Origin: Cristatella mucedo
Lineage: Eukaryota > Bryozoa > Phylactolaemata > Cristatellidae
Length of the DNA: 64,000 nucleotides
Reading direction: 5' to 3'
NCBI GenBank assembly: GCA_009760855.2
Contig: WPIO01000077.1
Coordinates: 1,833,001 to 1,897,000, forward strand
Below the pieces are notes generated by a model. The model worked only from the letters and a program-made list of their open reading frames with translations, was not told the origin of the DNA and ran no database searches. Position numbers and translations under genes: made by a program. This document shows positions 1 through 10,989 of the stretch, one piece after another. How positions within the stretch are numbered: position 1 is the stretch's first letter; every line of letters begins with the position of its first letter.

Positions 1-74
1 AATACAAATAAGCTCCACGTGAAATATCAATAATCGGTCAAAAGTACTTAAAAAATAAAGAAAATTTATGTAAT

Positions 75-190
75 TTGATGAACCCCAAGAGAACTTAATC
101 TCTATCTAAGGCGCTTTATGTATGCTGCAGGGTTCGAGCCCACGATCTTGGTCGTTAAAGGCAAGCATCTTACCCCTGGGCCGAATCAGG
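75..190 (-). mobile_element. SINE-1, minus strand
   Basis: Reverse complement of the family: B-box GGGTTCGAGCCC, and tail CAAGAGAACTTAATCTCTAT with the arms of the hairpin. Confidence 0.7.
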
Positions 191-564
191 GCTGTGGAAT
201 TCGATGGTTGTGTCATTTTTAGTGTGGTTCAGCACTCTTATTAGGTGCTGTCTAAATGTATTTTCCACCCCAGGAAGCTATTTTATAGTATAACTTGCTT
301 CTCCAGCTTCTGAATATGGTGGAAGCTACTTAGCTAGTTACCGATTGATAGGGGGAGGGTTTCGGTGAGTTGCCCCTGTGCCAGCCTGTGGCCAGAAGTC
401 GCAATCATCTGAATGTCCCCCTTTCGGCAATTGCAAAAACTTGTGACTACACTTAGATGTATGTATGTGCGTGCGTACAAAGAATCTTAAAATGCACCTT
501 CTTGTTACAGCATTTGGTGGGGCTTTGGGATTCGTACTTCGTGTGCATGTACTTGCTTACATTG

Positions 565-705
565 CTGGTTTGGTCTAGCGGTTAAGGTGCTCGCCCGACT
601 AAGGCCTGACTGAGGTCGTGGGTTCGAGGCCCGAGGCATATGTGAAGCGCCTGAATAGAGATTAATTTCTCTTGGGGCGCTATATAAATGAATTATATTA
701 TGCCT
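565..705 (+). mobile_element. SINE-1 (tRNA head, LINE-like tail)
   Basis: A-box-like TGGTCTAGCGG and B-box GGTTCGAGGCC of a tRNA-derived pol III promoter, then GCGCCTGAATAGAGATTAAT, TTCTCTTGGGGCGCT and AATGAATTATATT. This is the clearest full copy. Confidence 0.85.
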
Positions 706-774
706 GCTGCTAGCGGATGCTACCACCAAACATTTAGTAATGCTTTATATGCAGCATCTTTAAAGTACATAGAT

Positions 775-830
775 AGAGATTCAGTTCTCTGAGGGCACTA
801 TACAAATGTATTATTATTATTATCAATATT
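775..830 (+). repeat. LINE/SINE tail hairpin with (ATT)n
   Basis: ATAGAGATTCAGTTCTCTGA, GGGCACTATAC and ATTATTATTATTAT. It is too short to assign to the LINE or to SINE-1. Confidence 0.6.
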
Positions 831-1544
831 TTTATGTATGCATGTATGTACACGTATGTGTATGTATGTGTACATACGTACGTATGCACGTAAGGCTGCA
901 TGCATGCAGAGGCAATGCCAGAATTTTTGGCTGGGGGCAAGGCTTTGCAAGATTTTCACATAGAGGGGCAAAACCGGCAAGTAATGAAAAATTATCTATC
1001 GCAGTGTTTATTTGAAACAACTCGCTGGTTGCTCATCGAGTGGAAGCAGGACATTATTTCGTCCTTGGTGACGGTCGTGTATAGGTATAGCAGGTGGCTG
1101 AAGTTCCCTCTCTACGAGGGGGGCATTCTCCCCTGCATACCCCTGGCTCATAAACTATACATATGTACAGCGTGGCTGCAGCTGGTGCGACTGCTACTCT
1201 TTTCGGATTGTTAACAAGGATTTTCTATGGTGCCTGGTACACTAAAGCTGTTCATAGCATGTGAGAATATTTATTGACAGCTCACAAAAAAACTTGTACT
1301 CTGCTGGTATGTATGGATTCAGTGCGACTTCACCAAGATTCTCTGTGACCTCCCTTATGTGGCCATGCATAGAGGCCTGTCTCTCCTGCTGAAGCTTATT
1401 CCACAGAGCTTGAATTGTACTGCAATATCTGATGTTGGTGCAGGCAAAACACCCAGCCTCGGCCCTCTGGCGATGTTGTTCCATAAATCTCTGTTAATCA
1501 TCTTTCCTTAGGCTAAGCCGTATTCTTCACTTTTTTCACCAAAT

Positions 1545-1830
1545 AGAATTAACTTTCTTTTGGCTCATCATAAAAGCAAAATTCTCGATCGTCGCCTATC
1601 TGATAGATGTGGTCGTGGGCCCACCCTAAGTTTTGTGCCAGACTGAAGCTGTTGAGCAACCGGCCGGCCTTGTTCAACCCCCCCCCCCAGGATAACGCTC
1701 TCAGCGAGCCTCCTACAAACCGTGTCATCACTAATATCGATCCCTGTAGCATCATTATAATGGCTGTGCAAGGTTTCGACGTGTGGCAGCTCTCTTGTGC
1801 AATGCAACCTTCTAAATGAGCAGTTCACCT
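1545..1830 (-). pseudogene. Tc1/mariner transposase relic (N-terminal part)
   Basis: The minus-strand reading ATGIDISDDTVCRRL matches the second helix-turn-helix of Tc1-type transposases. In another frame, LGWAHDHI and then FCFYDEPKES match the WAREH and SDES (first catalytic Asp) blocks. A shift of frame separates the two parts. The later DDE region is not recognisable below 1545; the ORF at 1242-1484 has only weak resemblance. Confidence 0.62.
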
Positions 1831-2639
1831 CTTGTGTCCGACCTTCACGGCCAGCAAGATCCAGCTGCTTGGGCCTTAGGTCGAGTCCCAGTACATTTGG
1901 TTAATATTATAGCAAACGTTTTATTCTCCAATCTCAAGCTGTCATTAAATCTAGCAATTGCAGTGGCTTTGTTGATGCAGCACTTGTTTTCAGCATCCCC
2001 TTTAGCTTGTCGCTTCGATGTTGGCACCCGGCAGTTTCCAGATACACGTGGCCTACCCGGAAGTGCAGGCACTGAGCAGGCATAAGTAGGGCTACAGAGC
2101 ACTGAGCAAACAGGCGATGCAGGCGGACACTAGTTTTTGGAAACCCCGAAATATGTCGTTTCTTTTGAAAATGGCAATTGCGTCGGCTCAAACGGTATGG
2201 ATTTTGCGTTTTTTGTAATAAGCCAGTTAAAAGAACCACTATAGCAGCCCAAAAGGATGCATTTGGATAACTTTCGGCCGGCTGAGAAGAGTTCGAATTT
2301 GCTCTTCGTTGTCCGGCATGTCTTCCGGCAAGCCCAAATACTGAGAATTACAGGGTTGGGGGATGTTTTGTTACCGTGTTGATCTGTACTGTCTGTAGCC
2401 TCACCAAACTTACCGAGACTAGATGGGTTTTGCACCTTAGTTGAGTTTTCTATAGCCCAAACGTAATTTCCACAAACCGAAGCTTTCGGTGAGTATACAG
2501 CGCTGCGAAGGCTTCATCTCGTACAATTATTATTATTATTAGCGAGAAGTACGGCTGAGTCAGGAGGACAGTTGAGGAAGTGACGTAGCATGAAAGTAAG
2601 AGCACAGGAAGTAGGAGCTCGACTGCGGCTCGAAAGGAT

Positions 2640-2712
2640 ATGTGTAGCGCCTGAATAGAGATTAAGTTCTATTGGGGCGCTATATAAATGAATTATATTT
2701 ATTTATTTATAT
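2640..2712 (+). mobile_element. SINE-1 3' end
   Basis: Tail only: AGCGCCTGAATAGAG, TATTGGGGCGCTATA, AATGAATTATATTTATTTA. It abuts the R2-type LINE 3' end. Confidence 0.65.
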
Positions 2713-3695
2713 TTAAGGATGTTCCAGAGTCGGCAGCCTAGGACACGCAGAGTCAAAGCTGCTGTCGCCAATGGTCTTGTAAGTGAAGAAATTGGACAGT
2801 AGCTGCTAATTAATTTATAGTCCTACGAGGATTTGGCCCGAGGAGCTAATTCCTAGTCCATAGAGGATCAGAGGGTCCGAGGAGGCCAAAACTGCAGCAG
2901 CAGCAGCCGTTCAGCTACGCATTAAGGAGCCAAGCTATAACCTATGACCCGAGGCTTTGACCGGCCTTGTGGGCCGCAGTACGAATTTTGCTCCTTATGG
3001 GTTGATCAACCGAGAGCCACTGCAGCGTCGTTAGCGAAGAAGACGTGTGACTGGATTTCTTTGATTCAGTTAACAACCACGAAACCAGATTCCCGAGTAG
3101 AACTGCTGAATCTTTTATTTGTAGCCCTGCCAACACTGAGTAGCAGTAGTCTAGTCTAGACAGTATCTGGCTTGATGTTTATCAGTTATATTATGAATAT
3201 TTAAAAAAATTATTTTACCTTAGACGGAGGAGCCCTGCCCTGCCCGGGCCGCTGGGGGGCTACCTGCGGCTCCCGGTTCAAGAACGGGACTGCACGGCTT
3301 CCAACCCGGAAATGGCGTGCGAAAGCACCGCCGCCGAAATGCTGTCCGTTCCTCGTGCGAAATGTCGAGGTCCGCCAGGCAGGCTTCATTATCCGGCCGC
3401 CAGCCACCCAGAGCACCGACCACGAAGGGCCCTACCACTGCCCAGCGGTAGCCAGCGGTCAGGAAAGACCGGGCAATGGCCTACTATTTAACAACCTTTT
3501 TCCGAGCAGCCGCCGCCAAGGCATCCTTGCTGCCGTCAAGCGGCGCCGTAACCCGACTATGACCGCGTCGGTGCCGTCGTCGATGGCCAGGTCCGGCTCT
3601 CAACCCCAACCTCCGGCGAGCGGGAAGGTGAGACCTGCCGAGAGGTAGGAGAGTTCGGCGTTGGAAAAGCCCCGATTAGGCCTACTAGAGTTGGA
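2712..3695 (-). mobile_element. R2-type (restriction-like endonuclease) LINE 3' end, copy 1
   Basis: The minus-strand reading contains EPDLAIDDGTDAVIV (PD...D endonuclease motif, frame broken) and FVVGALGGWRPDNEACLADL, the C-terminal block of R2/R4/NeSL-type LINEs. A ~500 base 3' UTR ends at about 2712. It matches 43985-44998 throughout and shares the same 3' terminus, as expected of LINE insertions. Confidence 0.7.
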
Positions 3696-3959
3696 ACTGT
3701 CGCGTACAACTTGAAGAAGCATTTTCACACGGGTATCACGGACGGCTTACCATGCTCCGGCCGGCCCCAGTTAGACGTTAAAAAGGAATGTCCGCCTACT
3801 GGAGCTTAATTTCCTATCCGTAGGAGGCTTTCGGAGCACGGCATTTATAGACGAGTCAGTAAATACAAACTCTTAATTAACGAGCCGCACGTGCAGGTGA
3901 TGAATGGAGCCGTCTTCTACTGACCGACGAAAGTGCCCCGCCCCCAACTGCTCACAATC

Positions 3960-4145
3960 TGGGCTCCAGTATTGCGGCGGAAGTCCGATTGTTTAATCTT
4001 ATATTTCGGCATCCGGCGTCGGAAATGCGATTGTGCCAATCGCATTTTTCGGCATCCGGCGTCGGAAGTGCGTTTGTTTTAATCGCATTTTCGGCATCCG
4101 GCATTGGAAGTGCGATCGTTTAATCGTATTTTTCAACATCTCTAG
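3960..4145 (+). repeat. Hairpin-containing minisatellite, ~42 base unit x ~3.5
   Basis: Units begin CGGCATCCGGCGTCGGAA and contain a short palindrome (GCGATT near AATCGC). Three good units and a degenerate first one are present, ending where Tc1 relic homology begins. Confidence 0.8.
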
Positions 4146-4400
4146 TCGGAACTCTTACCCACATTAACGGAATTATAGATAGCAAAGTGTACATCGGCGT
4201 CTTCTAAAATGCCATGCCTGTGCCAGGACTCTTGTGAGAGAGGACCACGTTTGGGAAATGGACAATGACCCCAGGCACACTGCGAAGGCAAAAAGCAATT
4301 CTTAGCATGCACGTGTCCGAGTGCTTCGATGGCCAAGCCTTGGACCTCTCTGGACCTAAATCCTGGCGATAATGTGCGACATGCTGGAGCACTCACTTAT
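4142..4400 (+). pseudogene. Tc1/mariner transposase relic (C-terminal part)
   Basis: The plus-strand reading GTLTHINGIIDSKVYIGVF, then MDNDPRHTAKA (the conserved QQDNDPKHT block with the second catalytic Asp), then LRWPS and, in a shifted frame, SLDLNPGDN (SPDLNPIEN block). These are in canonical order but interrupted by stops and frameshifts. It does not pair with the minus-strand relic at 1545-1830, since orientation and spacing differ. Confidence 0.78.
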
Positions 4401-6084
4401 AGCCAAGAACTGCGTCTGCTCGCATTTCCTGAGCTGGAGCCTTTTGGTCGGTGAAAACAGCTGTGGACCTCATCAATTTGGATGCTTGCCGAAAATTGAC
4501 GTTGTAGACGCTCCGGCAAATGCAGTAAGTTATAAAGAGTAGGAGCGCCCTATCTTCCGTTGATGTAAGTAAAAAATATGTGCAAGGATAACTTTCATTC
4601 TCATTGAAGAAAGTATTAAAACGCCTCGCGATAATGTTTTGTGTTCTGTTAGACGAAGATTTAGTCGATCGGTTGATTGGATAGCAGCTTGACGGAAGTA
4701 TGCGTCGGCCAGCCGGCCAGCGTAAGTACTTTTTCGCTTGAGTATGCATACTCAACTCATATGCCAGCTCTCTCGCTGTCACCCTGTCTCTCGCTTACTT
4801 CGCCTTCACAAAAACTTGCTTCACTTTAATTTTGCATCAGGTTTCGCAGATATGTTCTATCGCATTTTGGCTGCCTACAGGAAATATTTTATTGGGACGT
4901 TTCTACCTTCAATTCTGGGAAAATATGCTGTCTCCTTTCGCATGGAAGTAGAACGGCTGTGTTATAACGACGGTGGCCTATGCCATGGCTGGACTGTTGG
5001 TGGCTACTGTTTGGGGTATCTTTGCATTACAGGAAAGGTGTTTAGAGGCCATTTTTAGAGGCCATGAAGAATGACCTCGATGTCTGCTGCAGGATGCTGC
5101 ATGTCACGTGACAAACTTCAAGTCGTTGCCCATCCTAGCCATGAGGAATCGAAGTCCGGCGTTGATTCGACTGCTAGCTTTTCGCAGCGAGATGGAGATT
5201 TGCCCAGTGTCTGTGTCTATCCATCGTTTAGAAACTCTCCTGCCCAACAACTACCTAGTCTGTGTTGTGGCTTTGTCGAGTTGGAGGCAGAGGTGTGTTA
5301 CATTGTCGTAAATTGCCGACATCTGAAGCCACCCCATGGCTTCGTTGGAAGGGGGGACTCTCTTGGAATTTCCAGCCAGTCATGCCTCCGGCAGGCACCG
5401 TTGGCTCATTTACAGGTGAGTTGGGCCCATTGTCGTAGTTTGCATTGTGTCTCGACAATCGTTTCCGGCCACTGCACAATTCCTTCAGCACAATGCCTTC
5501 GTCAAGTGTTCGTCTGAGTTGGGCTGCCTGAGACTGCTGCCTGTTGGGAGACCTGGATGTGCAAGAACCAAGTGCAAAAACCGAGAGCGAGTGCTGACCG
5601 GACCTGCTTGCTGCCCAGCAGCTGCCAGGCTAGTCCCGGTGTCATTCGGGGTCACTGCCCCCCCTCCCCCGTGGCCAAGCTGCCCTGTCGTCGTCTGGCC
5701 GACTACCGCCCGATGGCTACGACACTCACTCAACTTGACCGCCCGACCTTTGGCTTGGGCACGCTTGATCTTCGTCCAAAGCCAAAGGTGTGCTTTCGTA
5801 CCAGCCACTATCGTGACCCTAAGCCTCCGGTACCTGGCTTCGCCTAGCCTGACTGGGAAGTGGGTGGGGCGACTTTGAGGCTGGTGGCTTTTCATTGGTG
5901 GCTTTTCATTGGTGGCTTTTCGCGAGACGTCTCGACCGATCTTTATGCATTCGCATGCCAGCAAGCCGTCTTGCCGGCTCTTCAACCTTGCGCCTGTGCA
6001 GCAGCAAACATTTTTTAGCCGATTCATTAGCTTCAGTTGCATTGCAGCAGACGAGCCTTAGCAGACGGCCATCGCCACCGCTTG

Positions 6085-6190
6085 CAGTTAACAATAAAGG
6101 ATTGCCCACTGCAGAATTCGAGCACAGGACCTCGCTCGTGAGGGGCGAGCACCTTACCTCCTGTGCTGTCCGCCCCGTGAGCCACTGACC
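6085..6190 (-). mobile_element. SINE-2 (tRNA head)
   Basis: Reverse-strand tRNA-like head with AGGTGCTCGCCCC and TCCTGTGCTCGAATTC, then TGCAGTGGGCAATCC, TTTATTGTTAAC. It lies just upstream of the DUSP exons. Confidence 0.6.
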
Positions 6191-6300
6191 ACCCCCCCCC
6201 GTGAGCCACTGACCTACCCCCTGAGCCACTGCCCATCCCTCCTAAGCCACTATCCACCCTCAGCCTTGTGGTGTGGCTGCTTGCCAGGCCTCCTGTGCAG

Positions 6301-6594
6301 TGACGAGTGCTCACCACCGGCAGCCTCCGCTCTTTGTCGCAGGAGGCATGCAAAGCTTCAGAGAGCGGTTCCACGGCTTTTGCACGACGAGCGAGCTGCC
6401 CGCAGCTGCAGCGACGACGTCTGCAGCAGACCACAAGGATCCCGTATCGGGCCAGCTGACGCTGCCTCGCTCGAGTCCGCATGCAGCAAGCAGAAGTGAG
6501 GCTCTGGACGAGGCGGCAATGAACAACGAGGCCAACGGAAGTGTCCCCCTTATGGAACATCCACCGTCAGCCATTCTTTCATTTCTCTTCATCG
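6301..6594 (+). CDS. DUSP10: DUSP10-like exon a (linker between rhodanese-like and catalytic domains)
   Basis: The frame runs PLFVAGGMQSF, a Ser/Ala-rich linker, then PSAILSFLFIG, and the donor is ATCG|GTACGT at 6594/6595. The linker matches the stretch before the catalytic domain in DUSP10. The 5' boundary is uncertain. I chose the acceptor ending at 6300 (CCTGTGCAG) because the residues before GGM resemble the family. A second good acceptor, CTTTGTCGCAG ending at 6342, would start the exon at 6343 in the same phase. Confidence 0.75.
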
Positions 6595-7734
6595 GTACGT
6601 GCGCTGCTGCTCTGCACCCACCGCCTGGCTTTTTCACCTGGACCTTTGCTTGCATGTTGGAAGGCAATGCTACCCACACCTGCACACAATTAATAATAAT
6701 AGTTAATTGTATGTGACGTCGGCGCCAGTAGGGCAGCAGCAGAGCTGGCTGGATTGGCTGTAACGCATGCCGACCGGCCGGCCTGAACGGAGTTGACACG
6801 TGCCGACAGCCAGCTGCCTGCCCGCCAGCGGTGGCCACGATGACTCTCGCCCAGCCCCCAGCCATTCTCTTCCGTTGGCGCTCGTTAGGCAATGAAAGCG
6901 ATGCTTCCAACTTAGACAGCCTCAAGAGGCTCGGTGTGACTCACGTGCTGAACGCCACGACTCACGCTCCGTGCACCTACGAGCACGGTGGAGGCGGGCT
7001 GGCTCTCAAGTACAAGCGGCTGCCAGTGAAAGACACGATGCAGCAGAACATGCAGCCGTACTTCAGCGAGGCCATCCAGTTCATTGGTGAGTGGCAGCAT
7101 CCCACTATGTCTGCTGCCGCCGCATCCCATACCGTGCGGTGGCAGCCATCCTCCACTCTGTGGAGGCAGCTGTAGCAGACGGACCGACTGCCCCGGGCTG
7201 CCTTGGCCGTTTGCTCGGACGTTTCAGCCCAGCACCGAATACGCTGCTTGCCAGCACACAGCCTTTCCACATCTTCTCTGCTCGTGTTGCGATTGTCGGT
7301 CAAAGCGGGGTAAACAATAATAGCTTGTCGTTTGTATAGCGCCATCGTAGGAGGACCGAATCTCTAGCCAGGCACTTAGCAACCTACCGAGGCAAGTTAC
7401 GGTGCTTAGACAAGCATGCAAGCAAAAGCATGCATGTATTATGCTTAGGCCGACCCAGTGTGCAAAAGCGCACGTCCAGAAGACCACCCAGGGTCACACG
7501 CCCAGGGCCACCCTGTATTGTAGGACTGACTACTGACTACTAGCGCCCGCCTAACAGTCGTGCAAAAGGAAGTGTGCAAAAGCGCTCAGGAACGACAAAC
7601 AAAGGGAAAAGTTCACAGGCGACCCGGGAAAGCTAGGCAGAGCAGCCCCGAATTCAGTGGGCGACACTGTCACTTGAGAGATGTGGCTGCAACTGGTAGT
7701 CTCCAGATATGACCCAACCTGTATACACGTGTTT

Positions 7735-7793
<59 letters not shown>

Positions 7794-7896
7794 CAGGTAT
7801 CATATGCTGTATATATGTTTTTTAATACGTGCGATTTTTTAAAGTGCACGGGCATAATAAGGGTGTATATAAATAAAAAGAAAAATAAATAAATAA

Positions 7897-7927
<31 letters not shown>

Positions 7928-8667
7928 CACCTTATACCTGTATTACATTCGAGCAGCTTGGCAGCCGAGGCAACGAGAGATCTCCGATGCAGCTGCCACG
8001 TTCGGGACACGATGAATGAGAAGCCTTAAACGTCTGCAATTCAACCACTGTTTGGTGAAATAGCTTTTAAGACATTGAATACTGGCCAACGAGGTTGGAA
8101 AAAGTCAATCGATTTTGGCCGTGCGCCTGTCAGCGCCGCAGCCTCTCCAGCCTCTGGGCGCCTGAGTGTGCGCTGCACCCACGCGCCTGTGCTGAACTCG
8201 CACTTGCGCACGGATACGCTGCAGGCGGGCCTTCGGCGAGAGCCAAGCCGCGATGAGCCAGCATCGCGCACAAGCCAGTCAGCAGCATGAGAGCTTTTGT
8301 GTGGCCGGCCCTTTCGTAACGAGTAACGTGCCTGATTCTCGCTCGCTTTCTCTCTCTCTCTCTCTCTCTTTGCCTCCGCTGCTCAGAGGACGCCCGTGCC
8401 AGCGGCGGCCGCGTGCTGGTGCACTGCCACGCGGGCGTGTCTCGGTCGGCCACGCTGGCCATCGCCTACCTGCTCAGCCGCTCTCGCCTGTCCACGCTGG
8501 AGGCCTACGAGTACGTCAAGCAACGAAGGCACGTCATCTCGCCCAACATCAACTTCATGGGTCAGCTGGTCGAGTACGAGAAGACGCTGAGCAGCGGAAG
8601 CAGCGGCAGCAGCAGTGGCGACGCCAAGCGACGGGATGACGACTCCCTGCACCTCGACCCGCTCTAG
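6301..8667 (+). CDS. DUSP10: MAP kinase phosphatase, DUSP10/MKP5-like (C-terminal half, 3 exons)
   Basis: This is a dual-specificity phosphatase that would dephosphorylate phospho-Thr and phospho-Tyr in the activation loop of stress MAP kinases (JNK/p38 for the DUSP10 family). Exons are 6301-6594, 6889-7086 and 8387-8667. Both introns are phase 1 with GT-AG ends, and they join to one frame of about 256 codons ending in TAG at 8665-8667. Visible landmarks, in order, are PLFVAGGMQSF (end of the rhodanese-like domain), FLFIGNESDA across intron 1, the general-acid Asp in RLPVKDT, the P-loop VHCHAGVSRSAT, and ISPNINFMGQLVEYEK, the last typical of DUSP10. A Ser-rich tail (SSGSSGSSSG) follows. Vertebrate DUSP10 is about 480 residues, so the first half is missing here. 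I could not find its rhodanese exons upstream; they may lie outside the window or be too diverged to read by eye. DUSP8/16 are less likely alternatives. Confidence 0.88.
6889..7086 (+). CDS. DUSP10: DUSP10-like exon b (first part of DSP catalytic domain)
   Basis: The acceptor is CTCGTTAG|GC and the donor ATTG|GTGAGT. The exon encodes NESDASNLDSLKRLGVTHVL, a Gly-rich loop after the THAPC segment, and RLPVKDT with the general-acid aspartate. It ends in EAIQFI, which continues as ED in the next exon. The His/Gly-rich loop (YEHGGGG) is slightly longer than in vertebrate DUSP10. Confidence 0.88.
7736..7791. repeat. (GT)n microsatellite
   Basis: Uninterrupted GT dinucleotides, about 28 units, in DUSP intron b-c. 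Confidence 0.97.
7868..7926. repeat. (AAAT)n(AT)n microsatellite
   Basis: AAATAAATAAATAAAT followed by an AT run, in DUSP intron b-c. The same compound occurs at 54777-54815. Confidence 0.95.
8349..8370 (+). repeat. (CT)n microsatellite forming the polypyrimidine tract of the DUSP last intron
   Basis: TCTCTCTCTCTCTCTCTC lies 17-38 bases before the exon c acceptor at 8386. Confidence 0.85.
8387..8667 (+). CDS. DUSP10: DUSP10-like exon c (active site and C-terminus)
   Basis: The acceptor follows a (CT)n run that serves as the polypyrimidine tract. The active-site Cys codon is at 8425-8427 and the P-loop Arg at 8443-8445, within HCHAGVSRS, so the CX5R signature is intact. EAYEYVKQRR and ISPNINFMGQL follow, then a short low-complexity Ser/Gly and Asp-rich tail to the stop. 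The exon is GC-rich at third positions compared with the flanking DNA, as expected for a constrained host exon. Confidence 0.92.
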
Positions 8668-10424
8668 CCCGAGGCAGCCGCTGCGGCGGCAGCAGCAGCT
8701 ACCTCGGGCGCCGGCAGTGGAGGTGGGGGTCGGCCGGGGACCCCCCCCGGCTTGCGTGGCTCGCATGGCCTTGCTCGGGACTGTGTGCAGCAGCAGCAGC
8801 CGGCCTGTCAATATGTCGCACTGCCGTCACGATCTGCTGCTTGTAATGCAGAGGCTCGCCGTGACTGCAGCAGCGTTGCAGTCCCGGCATGCGCCTGCTG
8901 CCGGATCGCTTGCTGCCCTGACGTCACGACAGGATGACTTCCTCAGCCCCTGAGGGGGTGGAGAGTGAGCTGGCGGCAAGATGAGGTCATGATATCTTCT
9001 TGCACGTCTGGAATTTCTACGGCTTCGGTGGCGGCTGGCAGGAACTGGGTGCTACTTCCGGGCAGCCGCTTGACAGACATCCAGAAAGTCGGTGGTGCCG
9101 GTGCTTTTCTCATTGAGTCCCTGATAGATTGAGGGGAGGCGCTAGTCAGCCTCAGCTGAGTATCCTGTTCTCCATCGCCACCGAGAGGTGGCAATGGAAG
9201 CTCCACTCGGCAGGAGCATGGAGGACCTGGAGCCAGCAAGCACAGCACGCTGTTAGCTCTCTCGCTGTCCCGCATAACTAACACCAGGCGTGAGGGGGCG
9301 GCGTCGACCGACGGATCGAAGCAGCAGATTTGCATGGTGGCCGACCTGCTTGCTACCTACTGCCTTGCAGCACACTAGCAATGCTGGGGAGGTGGGGGGC
9401 CGGCGTCGCAGGTCACGTGACTGAAGCGTGGCCTCGTCTTGATGCTGCTGCACGTCAGCATGGCCGTGCTGCCGTGGTGGACACGGCCGCGGCATGGCGG
9501 ACACGAGTTCACTCTGCTTGTGGATCGCCCTCCTGCCTGAGCATGCCTGGTTCGTGTGTGGACACGGCCGTGCATGTCGCATGGAACCTCGTGACCTCGA
9601 TTTCTACTTAAGCTCCTAGCAGCCAGACAAGCAGCTGTCACGCCCACGCACACATGCAGCCAGAGTCGGATTGAATGTAGCCTGCTTACGCGAAGATTTT
9701 TTCAAGGCCACGTTTTTATCGAGTAAACAATTTGTTCTTGTTGCAACCATACTGGCCTTGTTTATCAACACGTGCCTTGAGCCTGCTTCTTTTCTCGATC
9801 ACATCTCTGCAGCTGCTGCTGCAGATGCTGCTGCTGGAGTTGCAAAGTCTTGCCGCATAGGAAGCCGTCGTCTGCTGAACGCCCAGCTCCCAATTGTGCA
9901 TGCACGGTTGTGGCCACAGTGCACATGATTCATTTGCGACGGTGTTTGCATGCACACAATCTGGCAGTCTCTCGCAGTTGCCATTTCGGTCCCGAAAATA
10001 CACCTGTAAACAGGCCCCACAGGCTTTCGTCATCGGCTCGAACATTTAATCAATCCTGTAGGTCAAGGCCAAGTTAGTAGACGTCCTTGGGTAAGGTCGA
10101 GTTTAGTGATTACGACCAAGCAATCGGTGGTTTGAAGATGTGCGACGATACTCAAGGCATTCTTGTCAGTCCCTCTGGAGCCCACTTGGCACTGTGCTTG
10201 TGGCATTTGAGAGAGACCCATCGTGGTGTAGGAAAGTCAATGGACGATGCCGTCAGTTCACAAGATGGTTGAAGCAGCCATGGTCGTCTGTCAAGCAGCC
10301 AGAGCCCCAGGCACTCAGAGGCGACTCTTGTGTAAACGTGCACGAAAGAGGCCAAAGTCCACGCAGGTTAATTCCAGAGCTTGTAAGCCGAGCAAGGTCT
10401 GCCTGGAGCCCTGAGTCAAGGCTC
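8668..10424. other. Region after the DUSP stop, nothing recognised
   Basis: GC-rich at first (8670-9600), possibly DUSP 3' UTR. There is no clear polyadenylation hexamer near the stop; an AATAAA at 10610-10615 is 1.9 kb away. Confidence 0.4.
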
Positions 10425-10676
10425 TCAATAAGCTGCTGCTGATACTTGGTGCTTCACCGAGGAAACACCATCCACAGCATCGTGCCTGGTGATGCCGCTA
10501 TGTGAGTCACCTGATGGCTCTGCTCCAGATGATTGCAGAGAATTTGGAGTCAGATACTTGGGATGATTGTCACCCAGCAGCGGACAGCTCCTGATGCTTG
10601 ATTTTTCTAAATAAATTGCACGGTGCATAGGCACTTCATCTGTGAATGATGTTCCCTCTGTCGATCGAGTTCCCAA
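10425..10676 (-). CDS. Hypothetical ORF next to the Harbinger relic
   Basis: This 83-codon minus-strand frame has protein-like, Ser-rich composition (SFTDEVPMHRAIYLEKSS, then LLGDNHPKYL). It lies in the same orientation as the Harbinger transposase relic that ends about 300 bases upstream of it. Harbinger elements usually carry a second DNA-binding gene, so it may be a remnant of that. No domain is visible. Confidence 0.2.
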   Translation of the reverse strand: MGTRSTEGTSFTDEVPMHRAIYLEKSSIRSCPLLGDNHPKYLTPNSLQSSGAEPSGDSHSGITRHDAVDGVSSVKHQVSAAAY

Positions 10677-10989
10677 TGGCCGAGTCCCATAGTCAGGCTG
10701 AGCTGTCTAGTGACGAGTAAACCTCCATCAAATGTTAAATTTCCTCTATCGCACGATATTGATTCTGTCTAGGGCTACCTGTTGCCAATGCAATGCTCCA
10801 CCAGTATTAAAGAACACACTGTAGTCAGCTCGGTCTTTCTGAGCTCTTCTAGAAGAATTATTCTGAGCTCACAGCTCAAGGTACCTGCAGGTGAGTCGGT
10901 GCTCATTTGTGCAGCAGCAGCCTCAGGAATGCCTTTCCTATCCTGCAAATGGTCATATGGTCAATGCGGTCAATGTGGTCATTACAAAC

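Noticed and set aside
565-645. Genuine tRNA gene
   Set aside because: A and B boxes are present, but there is no full cloverleaf with a 7 base acceptor stem, and the same sequence with a LINE-like tail is repeated several times. It is a SINE head.
1242-1484. 80-codon minus ORF as the C-terminus of the Tc1 relic
   Set aside because: LWNKLQQ has weak resemblance to the end of Tc1 transposases, but the DDE blocks that should lie between are missing, so I did not merge it.
5485-6042. 185-codon minus ORF upstream of the DUSP exons
   Set aside because: It lies in GC-rich DNA where long open frames arise by chance, overlaps other open frames on both strands, and shows no domain. It also does not supply the missing rhodanese half, being on the wrong strand.
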